This document shows, one piece after another, positions 9,589 to 18,293 of a stretch of DNA of 20,941 bases (position 1 is the stretch's first letter; every line of letters begins with the position of its first letter). A model generated the notes under the pieces. It was given only the letters and a program-made list of their open reading frames with translations. It did no database searches and was not told the DNA's origin. The DNA comes from Aduncisulcus paluster (taxonomy: Eukaryota; Fornicata). The stretch is from positions 4,158-25,098 of the forward strand of contig BQXS01010000.1 in NCBI GenBank assembly GCA_024181965.1. The letters are read 5' to 3'. Position numbers and translations under genes: made by a program.

Positions 9589-10506
9589 CTATATCAATAA
9601 ATCATATTCTTTTGATCCTTGTGAATAATCTTTAGCATAGATCATAGAATCAAAAATACAGAGCAAATTCAGGGAAATATCGACATAAAAACGTGTGGAA
9701 GGAGTGTTGGCATACCCAAGATTAACAATTATTGAATTGGAAACCCAGACTACAACATTGACTAGAGCCATAATAAATAACTGGACGAATATCTTCTTTT
9801 GCAACTCAGTGGCAATTGTAAACTCATTTTCCTGCCTCTTTTGAGCATTTTGGCAACGAGAATATATTAAATAGACGATGTAAATACAAGTCGCGAAAGA
9901 TAACACAGATTGAACTCCTAAACCGAGTAGATTCTCACAAATAATCTGATATGGACGGAATTCGGTATCTAGATCATAATCACGGTCATCTTTATGGTTA
10001 GAAACACAAATAAGATCCAAAATAAGATATAGAATGATACAAATGGCAAAAAGACAAATAATAAAGATGAATGATACGTTAAGAGCTATTTCTTTCCATT
10101 TTTCCCTTTTTTTTATGCACAAAAAAGTCGAAAAGGTGGCAATAGAAAGAGTCAATAGGAAATAGAAAACTGAACAATCAAAACAATTTGTAACACAAAC
10201 TAGGAATGTATATGCTGCAGAAAACCCAAGAACATTAACATCTGAATCACGAGGACGCTCTTGAATGGCTTTAATGAAACGAGAGATACATCTGAACCCA
10301 GCACTGCCAAAAATACCAATATAATAAAAAAACATCTGTTTTCCCATCAATTCCCCTCTTTTGGCATTCTTTAAACCCGTTGAAAATGAGGATAGATAGG
10401 TATTTCGGGCTTTAATATAAAAAATGAGAACGATGAACACTGTTACGAATGAAATAAGAGAAGAACCAAAATAATAATAAAATGTTTGAGAATCAGTATT
10501 TCCCAT
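9589..10506 (-). CDS. Seven-transmembrane receptor-like protein
   Basis: 305 residues from the ATG at 10506 (starts MGNTDSQ) to TAG. The frame is open to an ATG at 10695, but I prefer the inner start. It has G at -3 (the outer has T). The extra 63 residues are strongly basic (GKKPRRAPRR) and would lie on the outer side, because the basic loop after TM1 (IKAR...KNAKR) puts the N-terminus outside. Hydrophobic segments: ~10-31; a weaker one ~57-78; a ~40-residue stretch ~92-132 (one or two helices, split at TNCFDC); ~140-168; ~190-220; ~240-265; ~275-295. This gives seven or eight spans. The first three segments loosely resemble the TOM1/THH1/GPR137 class of 7TM proteins, but I cannot confirm it; a general GPCR-like receptor or an unrelated polytopic protein is possible. 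It probably acts at the plasma membrane or an endomembrane. A palindrome cluster lies upstream. Confidence 0.75.
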   Translation of the reverse strand: MGNTDSQTFYYYFGSSLISFVTVFIVLIFYIKARNTYLSSFSTGLKNAKRGELMGKQMFFYYIGIFGSAGFRCISRFIKAIQERPRDSDVNVLGFSAAYTFLVCVTNCFDCSVFYFLLTLSIATFSTFLCIKKREKWKEIALNVSFIFIICLFAICIILYLILDLICVSNHKDDRDYDLDTEFRPYQIICENLLGLGVQSVLSFATCIYIVYLIYSRCQNAQKRQENEFTIATELQKKIFVQLFIMALVNVVVWVSNSIIVNLGYANTPSTRFYVDISLNLLCIFDSMIYAKDYSQGSKEYDLLI

Positions 10507-11012
10507 GACAAATTTCAAAGACAGTTGGCAAAACTGAGTTTTTACGGAAACGGCGTTACGCCGGGGTGCTCGACGCGGTTTTTTTCCTTCAAGGCAAGTT
10601 GACCGTTTGCGAACAGATAATTGAATCATGTTCCATTTATTATATTGATAATATAATATTATTATCTGTATGAATTTGCGATAAATGAACGTCATTCACT
10701 GAAAGAGAATCATGGAAAATCCACTTGGATTTAAATTGAATTTACAGTATTAATCCCGTATAGGGAGACTAGCAAATTTATTTATTGAGAATTAGAGCCT
10801 GTACATGCTGGTAACAACCGGTTATATTAATACATCAACAAGTTGTTGACAACAACAGTACTAGTGTAGTTAAGCAAACTGTACAGTTTGAAATTCTTTA
10901 ATGGCGGACAGCTTCTGTATTTTAACCCGTATAATTGCTTTCCAAATCGAATATCATATTGACTCCGTTTTCACAATATTTGAGTTGTGATGGTTTACCC
11001 TAAACCTGTGTG
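10507..11012. other. Upstream region of the 7TM gene
   Basis: Lies between the end of the giant kinase gene and the preferred 7TM start, both on the - strand. Part of it (10507-10695) is an open, basic extension of the 7TM frame and could be coding if the outer ATG is used. It holds a GC-rich patch with a 5-bp hairpin (10551-10563), a cluster of palindromes (10816-10890), and a 14-nt sequence repeated from the last codons of the kinase gene (10968-10981). Confidence 0.55.
10816..10890. promoter_or_regulatory. Cluster of palindromes upstream of the 7TM gene
   Basis: Within 75 nt there are AACCGGTT (10816-10823), overlapping inverted repeats CAACA/TGTTG (10836-10848) and GTTGTTG-A-CAACAAC (10842-10856), AGTACT overlapping ACTAGT (10857-10865), and a perfect 16-bp palindrome CAAACTGTACAGTTTG (10875-10890). 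This density of dyad symmetry is unlike the rest of the window. The position, 310-390 nt before the preferred 7TM ATG, suggests binding sites for dimeric factors; a structured RNA element in a 5' leader is an alternative. The symmetry is certain, the function inferred. Confidence 0.45.
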
Positions 11013-14000
11013 TCACACACCACAATTTTCACAATATTTATGAAAATCATCATGGAAAATGGTAGATATTTCTCCCTCTTGTTCAATCATAATGAATTTA
11101 AGAAAAGGATGATGCTCCAACTTATGTAATATTTCCGTTTGATGATCAGCACACCATCTCATGTCTTCTGTATATCTCGGGTGGAGTTCATCAACCAGCG
11201 AATTGACATTGGAAAAAGAATAAATTAATCTCGACCAAAAGAATACACCAAGCCCAATTTCCTTCGTTTTGATGGCTCTGATCCATGGTTCCAGGAGATC
11301 GCCAATAATAAAATACAATTCCACAACAACTCTTTGCTCCAAACATAAATTTGAGAGGAAAAATAAAAGGAAATAATTATCATTTTGGACAATAATATCA
11401 CTAACGAGCTCTTCCTTTATCGTTTCTTGCATTGCAACGAATAAATCCCAAGTGTTTCTTGATATTGGTTCATACGGAGTATTATCGGGATTTGACCATG
11501 TAATATTTGCAAGGATATTAAACCACACGCCACAACATTGTTGTTTATAGATTGCAATTGTGAAAATCTCATTTATGTATGTTTGAATTAATTCGAAAAG
11601 CAAAGTTTTGGTGCTTAAGGAGTGTGATAATGATACTGTTTGGAAAAAAGCCGAAATCGCGGGAAAGGAGATTTTCATACTTTCAAATTTTTTCTGCCTT
11701 TCTCGATGAAGAATTCGACTGAAAGTTGAATAGATCTCCGGAAGGAACGAATCACAATGATCAGGAACTTTCATGACATAATTCACACAAATATTAAAAT
11801 ATGTTTCGGCAATTATTTCTTCAACATCTCCTTCCAACACTTCCTCACATCTTGAAAGATGACCAATGAAAGTGTCAATGAGATCATTTAGAACTGGATT
11901 AGGGAGATAAATAGGAACACCACGAAATTTTGAATGCATTACAAACAAGTCCAAACACTGAATGCAAATAACAATGGCCCTCTTATGCTCTATAATCTCA
12001 CTCTCTGATTGGGATTCACTGAAGACAGATAGAATTTCTTCTCGATGCGTATGGTAAAGTATGGAGGTGGATTTCGAGTCAGGAGATTCGTTGATCGATT
12101 CAACCAATCCAACCCAGCGCTCCAAAGATGGGTATGAATTTTCAAAAAACCTTGAAAAATGAGAAGAATAACATTTGTTACCATTAACAACACACCATCG
12201 CATTTTCTTATCATATTTAGGTGATATTTGGGGAACAATCGATGGAACAGTGGAGAGCATGGAAATGAGATTAGCCCAGTACACAATTCCCCATTGATGT
12301 CGTTTTCCCATTATTTTTTCAAACCAACCATCAAGAAGATCCTTAATGTTATCATATATTTCAATAAGATGTGATTGGTCTTGATTATGGCATAATCTGG
12401 AGAAAACCATTAAAACACATACATGATCATCCTCAAAAAGTTTATCCCCAACAAACTCCTTCTTTACAACATCAAGAATAGGATAGAAGAGAGGCCAAGC
12501 TTTAGAACAAAGGGATTTGTTGGGGGACATGTTATCACTTGAGAGGGTGATAAATGATAGAATATACATCCATTCTCCATAACATACACTGCTTTTGTAT
12601 ATCCTCAACCAATCTTTGATATATGGTTGGATGAGGGTAAAAATGGAATTTCGACAGGAGGTATCGGAAACAATAACCATGTTTCGAAGAGTTCCCAAAA
12701 TATTTCTTGCAATATTGCCTTCTAACTTCTTCTTTCTTCCTTGATCAAGAATACATTCGAAAGATGGAGAAACCTTCTCAAAGAACAACGATTGACATTT
12801 AACTTTGAAGGTATAATTAACACAGATCTCACAATACGCTTCATAATATTCTTCATCAATATATTCTTTCAATAATTCTTTCGATAGGGTATCGAGAAAA
12901 GTGCTTATCAAATCATCAAGATCAGAAATAGGAAGATAAATACCGGTTTTAGACGGAAAATGGGCAACAACCCAGTGTTTAACAAACCATCTCAAACATT
13001 GAATACAAAGAACGATCTCTTTCTTATTTTCTGAAACCTCTTCAATCGTACTCTTTGTTTTAGAAGCATCGAAGACAGAACGAATCCCATCTCGATGTTC
13101 ACGGTAAAGTTTGGAAGTTGATTCTGGATCAGGACATTTCTCAATAGATTCAGCCAAATTGACCCATTTCTTCAGGAAAGGATAACAATTACCAAGATAC
13201 CTCGAATAAACTTCACTATATTCTCCATTTATATAGCACCATTCCTTGCACCATTCCATACTGGTATCATATTTGGGAGATATCTCAGGAACAAGAGATG
13301 GAACAGTAGAGAGCATGGAAATAAGTCTGGACCAGTATTTGATTCCCAATTCATGCTGGTTCCGCTTTATAACCTCAAACCACCCATCAAGAAGATCCTT
13401 TACATTATCATAGATTTCAAGGGCATGTCCTGGATCACAACATAAATTGGAGAAGAACAGTAATACCAATTCATAACCATCCTCAACAATCTTATCCCCA
13501 ATATACTCTCTCTTAACAACATCAAGAACAGGGTGGAAGAGATCCCATATTTCAGAACAGATAGATTTGTTGGGGATATTGTCTTCATTAGACCAGGTAA
13601 TACTTGCAAATATCTTCACCAACTCTTCAAATTCAGAAAAACTATACTCAATATCTGAGGACCGATTTTCTTCGATGTAGGGCTTAATAATTTCAAAAAT
13701 TTCTTTTTTCACTTGGTTTGGAGCATTTTCAGAAATGGAAATATTCCGAAGAGTTACAAGAATGTGAATATAGTTTTGTGAGGCAAGTATCACCTTTCTT
13801 CCCCTTTTAATAATTTTTCCCAATGGTTTAGAGATTTTTTTATAGAGTTTAGAATGACAAATATCCTCGCGAAAATCCGAAAAATTTCTACAAATTTCAC
13901 AAAATTCCTCTGTTATGCAAGGACTTAATTTCTCTTCAATTAAAGATAAATCTTCGATAATATCTTCCATTAATTCAAAAAAATATGGATCAGAAAGATA

Positions 14001-17000
14001 AATATCAGTTTTGTTGAAACGATGACATGTAAACAATACAAGACATTGGCAACATATCCTAATTTCACACTTTAATTCAATAATCTTATCGGGATCATAA
14101 TACTGATTGTTACAAATATATTTTATACACTTTCTAAAGACATTGAGAAACAAAGTACGATTATTTTCTTCTGAACCCGGATACATATGCATTAAAAGTC
14201 TGGTTTTGGATACGGTATCTGGGCATTTCTTTATATCTTTGATTAATACAGCCCATTTATCAAGTGATTTGGGATGACAATTACTCAAATAATTCAAATA
14301 GTCACATTCACTTGAACCAACATTTAGTTTACACCAAAGCATAAATTGGTCAAATTTTGCATATATAAATTCAACGAAAGCAAGATTATTTGAAAGTTGC
14401 GAGATAAGTTGCGACCAATATTCGAACCCTCTTTGATGCCTCTGAAGTTTAATTGCTTTAAACCATTCTTTAAAATAACTTTTGAGTTTTTCGTACACTT
14501 CAGAACGGTGAGTTTCATCGGAACATAAACGAGACAAGAATAATAACACAAATTGATGATCATATTTCAAAATAGATTTCCCTCCAAATTTTCTAACAAT
14601 GACAAAAATATCATACATTGGCCAAGAATCAGCATCGCAAATAGAGCCAAATGGTGCATCATCTTCACTTGACCATGTTAAATGAATGAAAATCTTTATC
14701 CACTGCTCAAAGCATTTCTCCTCAATTTCATCATTCAAATGGTTCGCAAAATATTTTAACCACTGTTGAGCGAATGGTCTGACAAAAGAATAAAATATAG
14801 TTTGTTTCGTGGATTTCAAAGAAGTTCCAGCGATGTTTCTGAGAGTATAAAATAGACGTAAATATGTAGAAGATGGAATATCTTCTAAACAATGATATTC
14901 TTGATCTCCTTTTTTCTCTTGACGTTTGAATGGTTGAAGAATGTTCACAAAAGTTGGGGATATTTTTTGTAAAAAATCATGATATGTGGTCACTTCTTGC
15001 GTCCATTTATCATGAATTGTATATGTATTGAAAGTAAAATTCATGCAAATATCACAATAATCTTCATCAACATCTCCTTGCAAAACTTTCTCGACATTCG
15101 ACAAATGATTCATGAAAGTGCTTACAAGATGATTCATGTCAGGAATAGGAAGATAAATCGTATTTCCAGGAATTTCATGTCTAACAAACCAACGCAAACA
15201 CCGGAAACAATGCCGCATGAGATTTCTTTGCATTTGAAATTCCTTATCTTGGGAATTTTCTGGGAATTTCTTGAAAGATTCAAAACAATTGAGGATTAAC
15301 GGATGAGTTTTTCGGTAAAGTTTGGATTTTGACTCTGGATCTGGACATTCTTTAATGATTAACATGATATTTTTGATCATAACCAATGGAATTCTTGAAA
15401 AATAATCATTTTTCAGTGGATTCTTAGCCAAAGTGGCTACATCTTGATAATTTGACACAATTTTATATAAAAATTTTGTTATGGGAATTACACTATCAAA
15501 TAAACTTTGCTCATCATCTAACTCAATGAAAATTTCCTCAATTTCAACCATCAAATCAAAAAATTGATCCATTATTTCAGTTGCATGCTTTAATTTAAGA
15601 GTGACAACTCTATATTCAACAGGAAATGAACAAGGGCTTTTTGTTGGGATTATATGCAGAATGAATGATGCTAAACATTGGAATAGAATAGTAAAATATT
15701 CTTGTGAGACGAAGGGAAATCGATACTCACGAGAAGGAATGGCTGAGAAAACCCGTTTAACTTGCATGAAACAATTTTGTATACTTGGCAATAACTCAAA
15801 AAAAAGATCTGTCACTGATTCCGTCGAATTGGTTTCTTCAATGCGTTGAATCAATTTTTTAAGTTTAAGCAATGTCAATTGAGGTTTCTTCACGCTAATG
15901 GATGATTCTGAATAAGATGAAAAATTTTCATTCCGAATTGAAGCTGTTTTTGAGTGTTGCATTGTTGAGGAAGAGGAGGATGAAGCATGTTGTTTCCCTG
16001 ATGAATTCAAGGGTTCAACTTCAGTGGTTTCATAATCAGAACCACTTTCAACAGAATTAGGATTCATACATCGGCCATCATCAATTTTATCACATTCATC
16101 AATTGTGATTTCGATTGGTTCACAAGGAAGTTGTTCTGGAGCTCTGAATTGTTTAAATTTGTTTTCAATAATTTCATCGATGGTTGGACATTTCCACCCT
16201 TCTCCAATCCTTGGTAACAAATGCTTGATGGATTGTACTTTTTCACATGCTTTATGGACACTCATACGCCTTTTTACATTATACTCAGTCAAACCTTCAT
16301 ATACTTCATTCAAACATTTGTAAATGGGTGTGAACATACCACCTTCAATGGTTATGAGGGATTCAAACAGAGGAGAGAATGAAAGTTGAGGCATAAAACC
16401 TATTTTCTGGACGCGACACAACAATTTTGCGAAACTGGGCAAATCTTCGTAATGCGATCTTAATAAAGGCGAGGAAGAGAATGGATCTCCCCCTCTAAAC
16501 AACGCAAGAATACTCATGCCAAGTGCGTAAGCATCACTCTTTTGACTGTGCTCTCCATATAAAGCTTCGTGAGAATTGTATGCAAGAGTTCCATATAACG
16601 ATTGATCAGAAATATGAGACGTTATCTTCATTATTTCCTTGGGTTTTGTTCCAGGATATTCCGAGGATATAGAACAATAATGTTCCTTCACAACACTCTT
16701 GGAAGACATCTCAGAAGAAATGGAATCAAGAACACGAACAATACCAAAATCGCCCAAGACAATAGTGAATTTCTCGTTCGTTCTTCCAGGATTCTCCACT
16801 CTAACCAAGAAGTTGTCAGGTTTAATATCTCGATGAACACAGCCAGGATTTGCTCTATATACATCATCAAGACATTCAATCATTCCAACACAAATGGCTG
16901 CAATTCTCAGAGGGTCGAGAGTTGTCAGGGGATCAAATCCAAAATACCCATAATTTAAACCAGAATCTAATTGCGAATAATGATTTTTGACATCAAATGA

Positions 17001-17537
17001 TTCCTCGATCTCTCCTTTCGACTTTTCTTTCTCACCTTCTTCTTTCTCATCTTCTTCTTCCTCATCTTCTTCTTCCTCATCTTCTTTTTCTTCACCTTCA
17101 GGATGTAGGACATTATTATTATCAGTAGTATGCTGACCACTATGTTTTCTTGCTCCCCAATTTTTTGAGAAAGATCTTATGCTGCCCCCGATACAAAATT
17201 CCATAACAAACCCAAACACTCCATCAAAACTCTTGGGATCAAGAAGGTCAAGAATGAAAAAGGGACGGGGAATTCGCATGGAACAATGCCGGAAAAGCTC
17301 AATTTGAATCATGAATTCTCGGAAGAAATTGTTCCTGGCATTTTCATTTTTGGGGATCATTTTCTTCAGAACATAGAATTCGGGATCACCACCGTTTTCA
17401 TAACGAATGAGTTGAACTTCTCCCAAACCAGATTCTCCAAGCTTTGCTAATGGAAAGATGCAAGATCTAGGATTGAGAATGTAAGATTCTGGCAAGATCT
17501 GTTTCTCATCAGATTGTTCACTTGATGACTTTTCCAT
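11013..17537 (-). CDS. Giant Ser/Thr kinase fused to four helical repeats
   Basis: 2174 residues; ATG with G at -3, TGA stop. Kinase domain ~28-440: glycine loop G34ESGLG39, Lys 58 in YVLKK, HRDIKPDN with D237, DFG with D263, GTLAYNSHE where APE is expected, then SDAYALG, and a distal RRMS Arg near 421. The catalytic residues are present, so activity is likely. An acidic insert (~128-192) splits the region between the hinge and helix E. Residues ~460-545 are a disordered linker with a Ser run. From ~545 onwards the protein is helical. Four related units begin at CPD-like motifs: ~730-1103, 1104-1466, 1467-1816 and 1817-2174. Shared marks are CLRWFV, IYLP, Y/FCxIC, TLRN, ITWSxEDN, WFxxIK...YWxxLIS and YDxxMxWC. 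They look ARM/HEAT-like, probably an elongated solenoid for partner binding (inference). Helices 545-729 may hold a decayed fifth unit. Confidence 0.93.
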   Translation of the reverse strand: MEKSSSEQSDEKQILPESYILNPRSCIFPLAKLGESGLGEVQLIRYENGGDPEFYVLKKMIPKNENARNNFFREFMIQIELFRHCSMRIPRPFFILDLLDPKSFDGVFGFVMEFCIGGSIRSFSKNWGARKHSGQHTTDNNNVLHPEGEEKEDEEEEDEEEEDEKEEGEKEKSKGEIEESFDVKNHYSQLDSGLNYGYFGFDPLTTLDPLRIAAICVGMIECLDDVYRANPGCVHRDIKPDNFLVRVENPGRTNEKFTIVLGDFGIVRVLDSISSEMSSKSVVKEHYCSISSEYPGTKPKEIMKITSHISDQSLYGTLAYNSHEALYGEHSQKSDAYALGMSILALFRGGDPFSSSPLLRSHYEDLPSFAKLLCRVQKIGFMPQLSFSPLFESLITIEGGMFTPIYKCLNEVYEGLTEYNVKRRMSVHKACEKVQSIKHLLPRIGEGWKCPTIDEIIENKFKQFRAPEQLPCEPIEITIDECDKIDDGRCMNPNSVESGSDYETTEVEPLNSSGKQHASSSSSSTMQHSKTASIRNENFSSYSESSISVKKPQLTLLKLKKLIQRIEETNSTESVTDLFFELLPSIQNCFMQVKRVFSAIPSREYRFPFVSQEYFTILFQCLASFILHIIPTKSPCSFPVEYRVVTLKLKHATEIMDQFFDLMVEIEEIFIELDDEQSLFDSVIPITKFLYKIVSNYQDVATLAKNPLKNDYFSRIPLVMIKNIMLIIKECPDPESKSKLYRKTHPLILNCFESFKKFPENSQDKEFQMQRNLMRHCFRCLRWFVRHEIPGNTIYLPIPDMNHLVSTFMNHLSNVEKVLQGDVDEDYCDICMNFTFNTYTIHDKWTQEVTTYHDFLQKISPTFVNILQPFKRQEKKGDQEYHCLEDIPSSTYLRLFYTLRNIAGTSLKSTKQTIFYSFVRPFAQQWLKYFANHLNDEIEEKCFEQWIKIFIHLTWSSEDDAPFGSICDADSWPMYDIFVIVRKFGGKSILKYDHQFVLLFLSRLCSDETHRSEVYEKLKSYFKEWFKAIKLQRHQRGFEYWSQLISQLSNNLAFVEFIYAKFDQFMLWCKLNVGSSECDYLNYLSNCHPKSLDKWAVLIKDIKKCPDTVSKTRLLMHMYPGSEENNRTLFLNVFRKCIKYICNNQYYDPDKIIELKCEIRICCQCLVLFTCHRFNKTDIYLSDPYFFELMEDIIEDLSLIEEKLSPCITEEFCEICRNFSDFREDICHSKLYKKISKPLGKIIKRGRKVILASQNYIHILVTLRNISISENAPNQVKKEIFEIIKPYIEENRSSDIEYSFSEFEELVKIFASITWSNEDNIPNKSICSEIWDLFHPVLDVVKREYIGDKIVEDGYELVLLFFSNLCCDPGHALEIYDNVKDLLDGWFEVIKRNQHELGIKYWSRLISMLSTVPSLVPEISPKYDTSMEWCKEWCYINGEYSEVYSRYLGNCYPFLKKWVNLAESIEKCPDPESTSKLYREHRDGIRSVFDASKTKSTIEEVSENKKEIVLCIQCLRWFVKHWVVAHFPSKTGIYLPISDLDDLISTFLDTLSKELLKEYIDEEYYEAYCEICVNYTFKVKCQSLFFEKVSPSFECILDQGRKKKLEGNIARNILGTLRNMVIVSDTSCRNSIFTLIQPYIKDWLRIYKSSVCYGEWMYILSFITLSSDNMSPNKSLCSKAWPLFYPILDVVKKEFVGDKLFEDDHVCVLMVFSRLCHNQDQSHLIEIYDNIKDLLDGWFEKIMGKRHQWGIVYWANLISMLSTVPSIVPQISPKYDKKMRWCVVNGNKCYSSHFSRFFENSYPSLERWVGLVESINESPDSKSTSILYHTHREEILSVFSESQSESEIIEHKRAIVICIQCLDLFVMHSKFRGVPIYLPNPVLNDLIDTFIGHLSRCEEVLEGDVEEIIAETYFNICVNYVMKVPDHCDSFLPEIYSTFSRILHRERQKKFESMKISFPAISAFFQTVSLSHSLSTKTLLFELIQTYINEIFTIAIYKQQCCGVWFNILANITWSNPDNTPYEPISRNTWDLFVAMQETIKEELVSDIIVQNDNYFLLFFLSNLCLEQRVVVELYFIIGDLLEPWIRAIKTKEIGLGVFFWSRLIYSFSNVNSLVDELHPRYTEDMRWCADHQTEILHKLEHHPFLKFIMIEQEGEISTIFHDDFHKYCENCGV
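11016..15350 (-). repeat. Four intragenic repeats of 1.05-1.12 kb
   Basis: Unit boundaries taken at the (E/K)CPD or ESPD motif: unit 1 14229-15350, unit 2 13140-14228, unit 3 12090-13139, unit 4 11016-12089. Units are 374, 363, 350 and 358 codons long. Protein motifs recur in the same order in each. Units 2 and 3 share near-identical DNA in their distal halves (compare 13294-13318 with 12242-12266), while unit 1 and unit 3 share DNA-level similarity at their starts (15312-15350 against 13102-13140). The whole tract is a serial intragenic duplication. Confidence 0.85.
17036..17080 (-). repeat. 15-nt tandem repeat coding for Glu/Asp
   Basis: Three head-to-tail copies of a 15-nt unit (17036-17050 with one mismatch, 17051-17065 and 17066-17080 identical), continuing in degenerate form to ~17095. 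They code the DEEEE-like steps of the acidic insert in the kinase domain of the giant protein. Confidence 0.85.
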
Positions 17538-18293
17538 TGCAATATTTAGTTATTTTTGAAAGATTGGATGCTTTAAAGGATGTAATCACCTTTCTATTGA
17601 GAGATAGGAGGGGAAAATAAATATCTTGATAAATAATAATAAATTTTTCTCTAATAATTTATAATTAACCATTTTAGACATACTTTGTATAAATTTATGG
17701 AAGGAAATTCCTTAGAATGCTTCCAAAAAGTCATGAACCGCCATCAAACTTATCTAATTTCTCAAGGATGATGGTACAGTAATATAAACTAAAAAATGGC
17801 ATTAAATCAGCACAATATTTTATTTTACTTCATAAAAAAGTCTCTATCATGCGAAATATTCGATCAAAATTCACGTTGATATTTTGGCTGAGATAAAGGT
17901 TATATAACAAAAATAGTCAACATTCAAGATGTGCCAAATAATCATATTTAATGTATGAGAATCTTAAGTCTCCTATTGTTATAGAAATGAGAAAGATTTG
18001 AAATCTGAAAATTTTCTTCGACATATTTTATTTTTCGCAAGAGCTATATAGTGATACCTTGTTGTTGAAAAGAGGGTTGAAAATAAAGGAAATAAAACGG
18101 ACAAAAAAACAAATAAAAACAAATAAAAAACTCGAAACCCGCTCATCTTTCATCAGGAAATTGAAGGAAAATGAATTTCTCTCCAAACAACTAATATTGC
18201 CAAATGAAAGCGATAAAACAAGAAAATGAACAATTTATATATTTAAATGATCAATTACGCAATTATACTCAATCGTTACAATGTTCAAATAAT
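17538..18293. other. AT-rich gap upstream of the giant kinase gene
   Basis: Promoter side of the giant kinase gene and 3' side of the thioredoxin-like gene, both on the - strand. I see a 13-nt odd palindrome AAGGAAATTCCTT (17701-17713) and a CAAATAAAAA doublet near 18110-18128, but no coding frame or RNA gene. Confidence 0.55.

Noticed and set aside
10520-10590. Possible Pol III gene on the + strand: A-box-like TGGCAAAACTG (10527-10537), B-box-like GCTCGACGC, then a T7 run
   Set aside because: The B box has a mismatch and no acceptor or T-arm pairing can be drawn. The sequence is also explained as coding for a basic peptide on the other strand.
10507-10695. N-terminal extension of the 7TM protein from the outer ATG
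   Set aside because: The outer ATG has T at -3, and the extension is strongly basic and would face outside, against the positive-inside rule. It remains possible if a leader peptide is removed.
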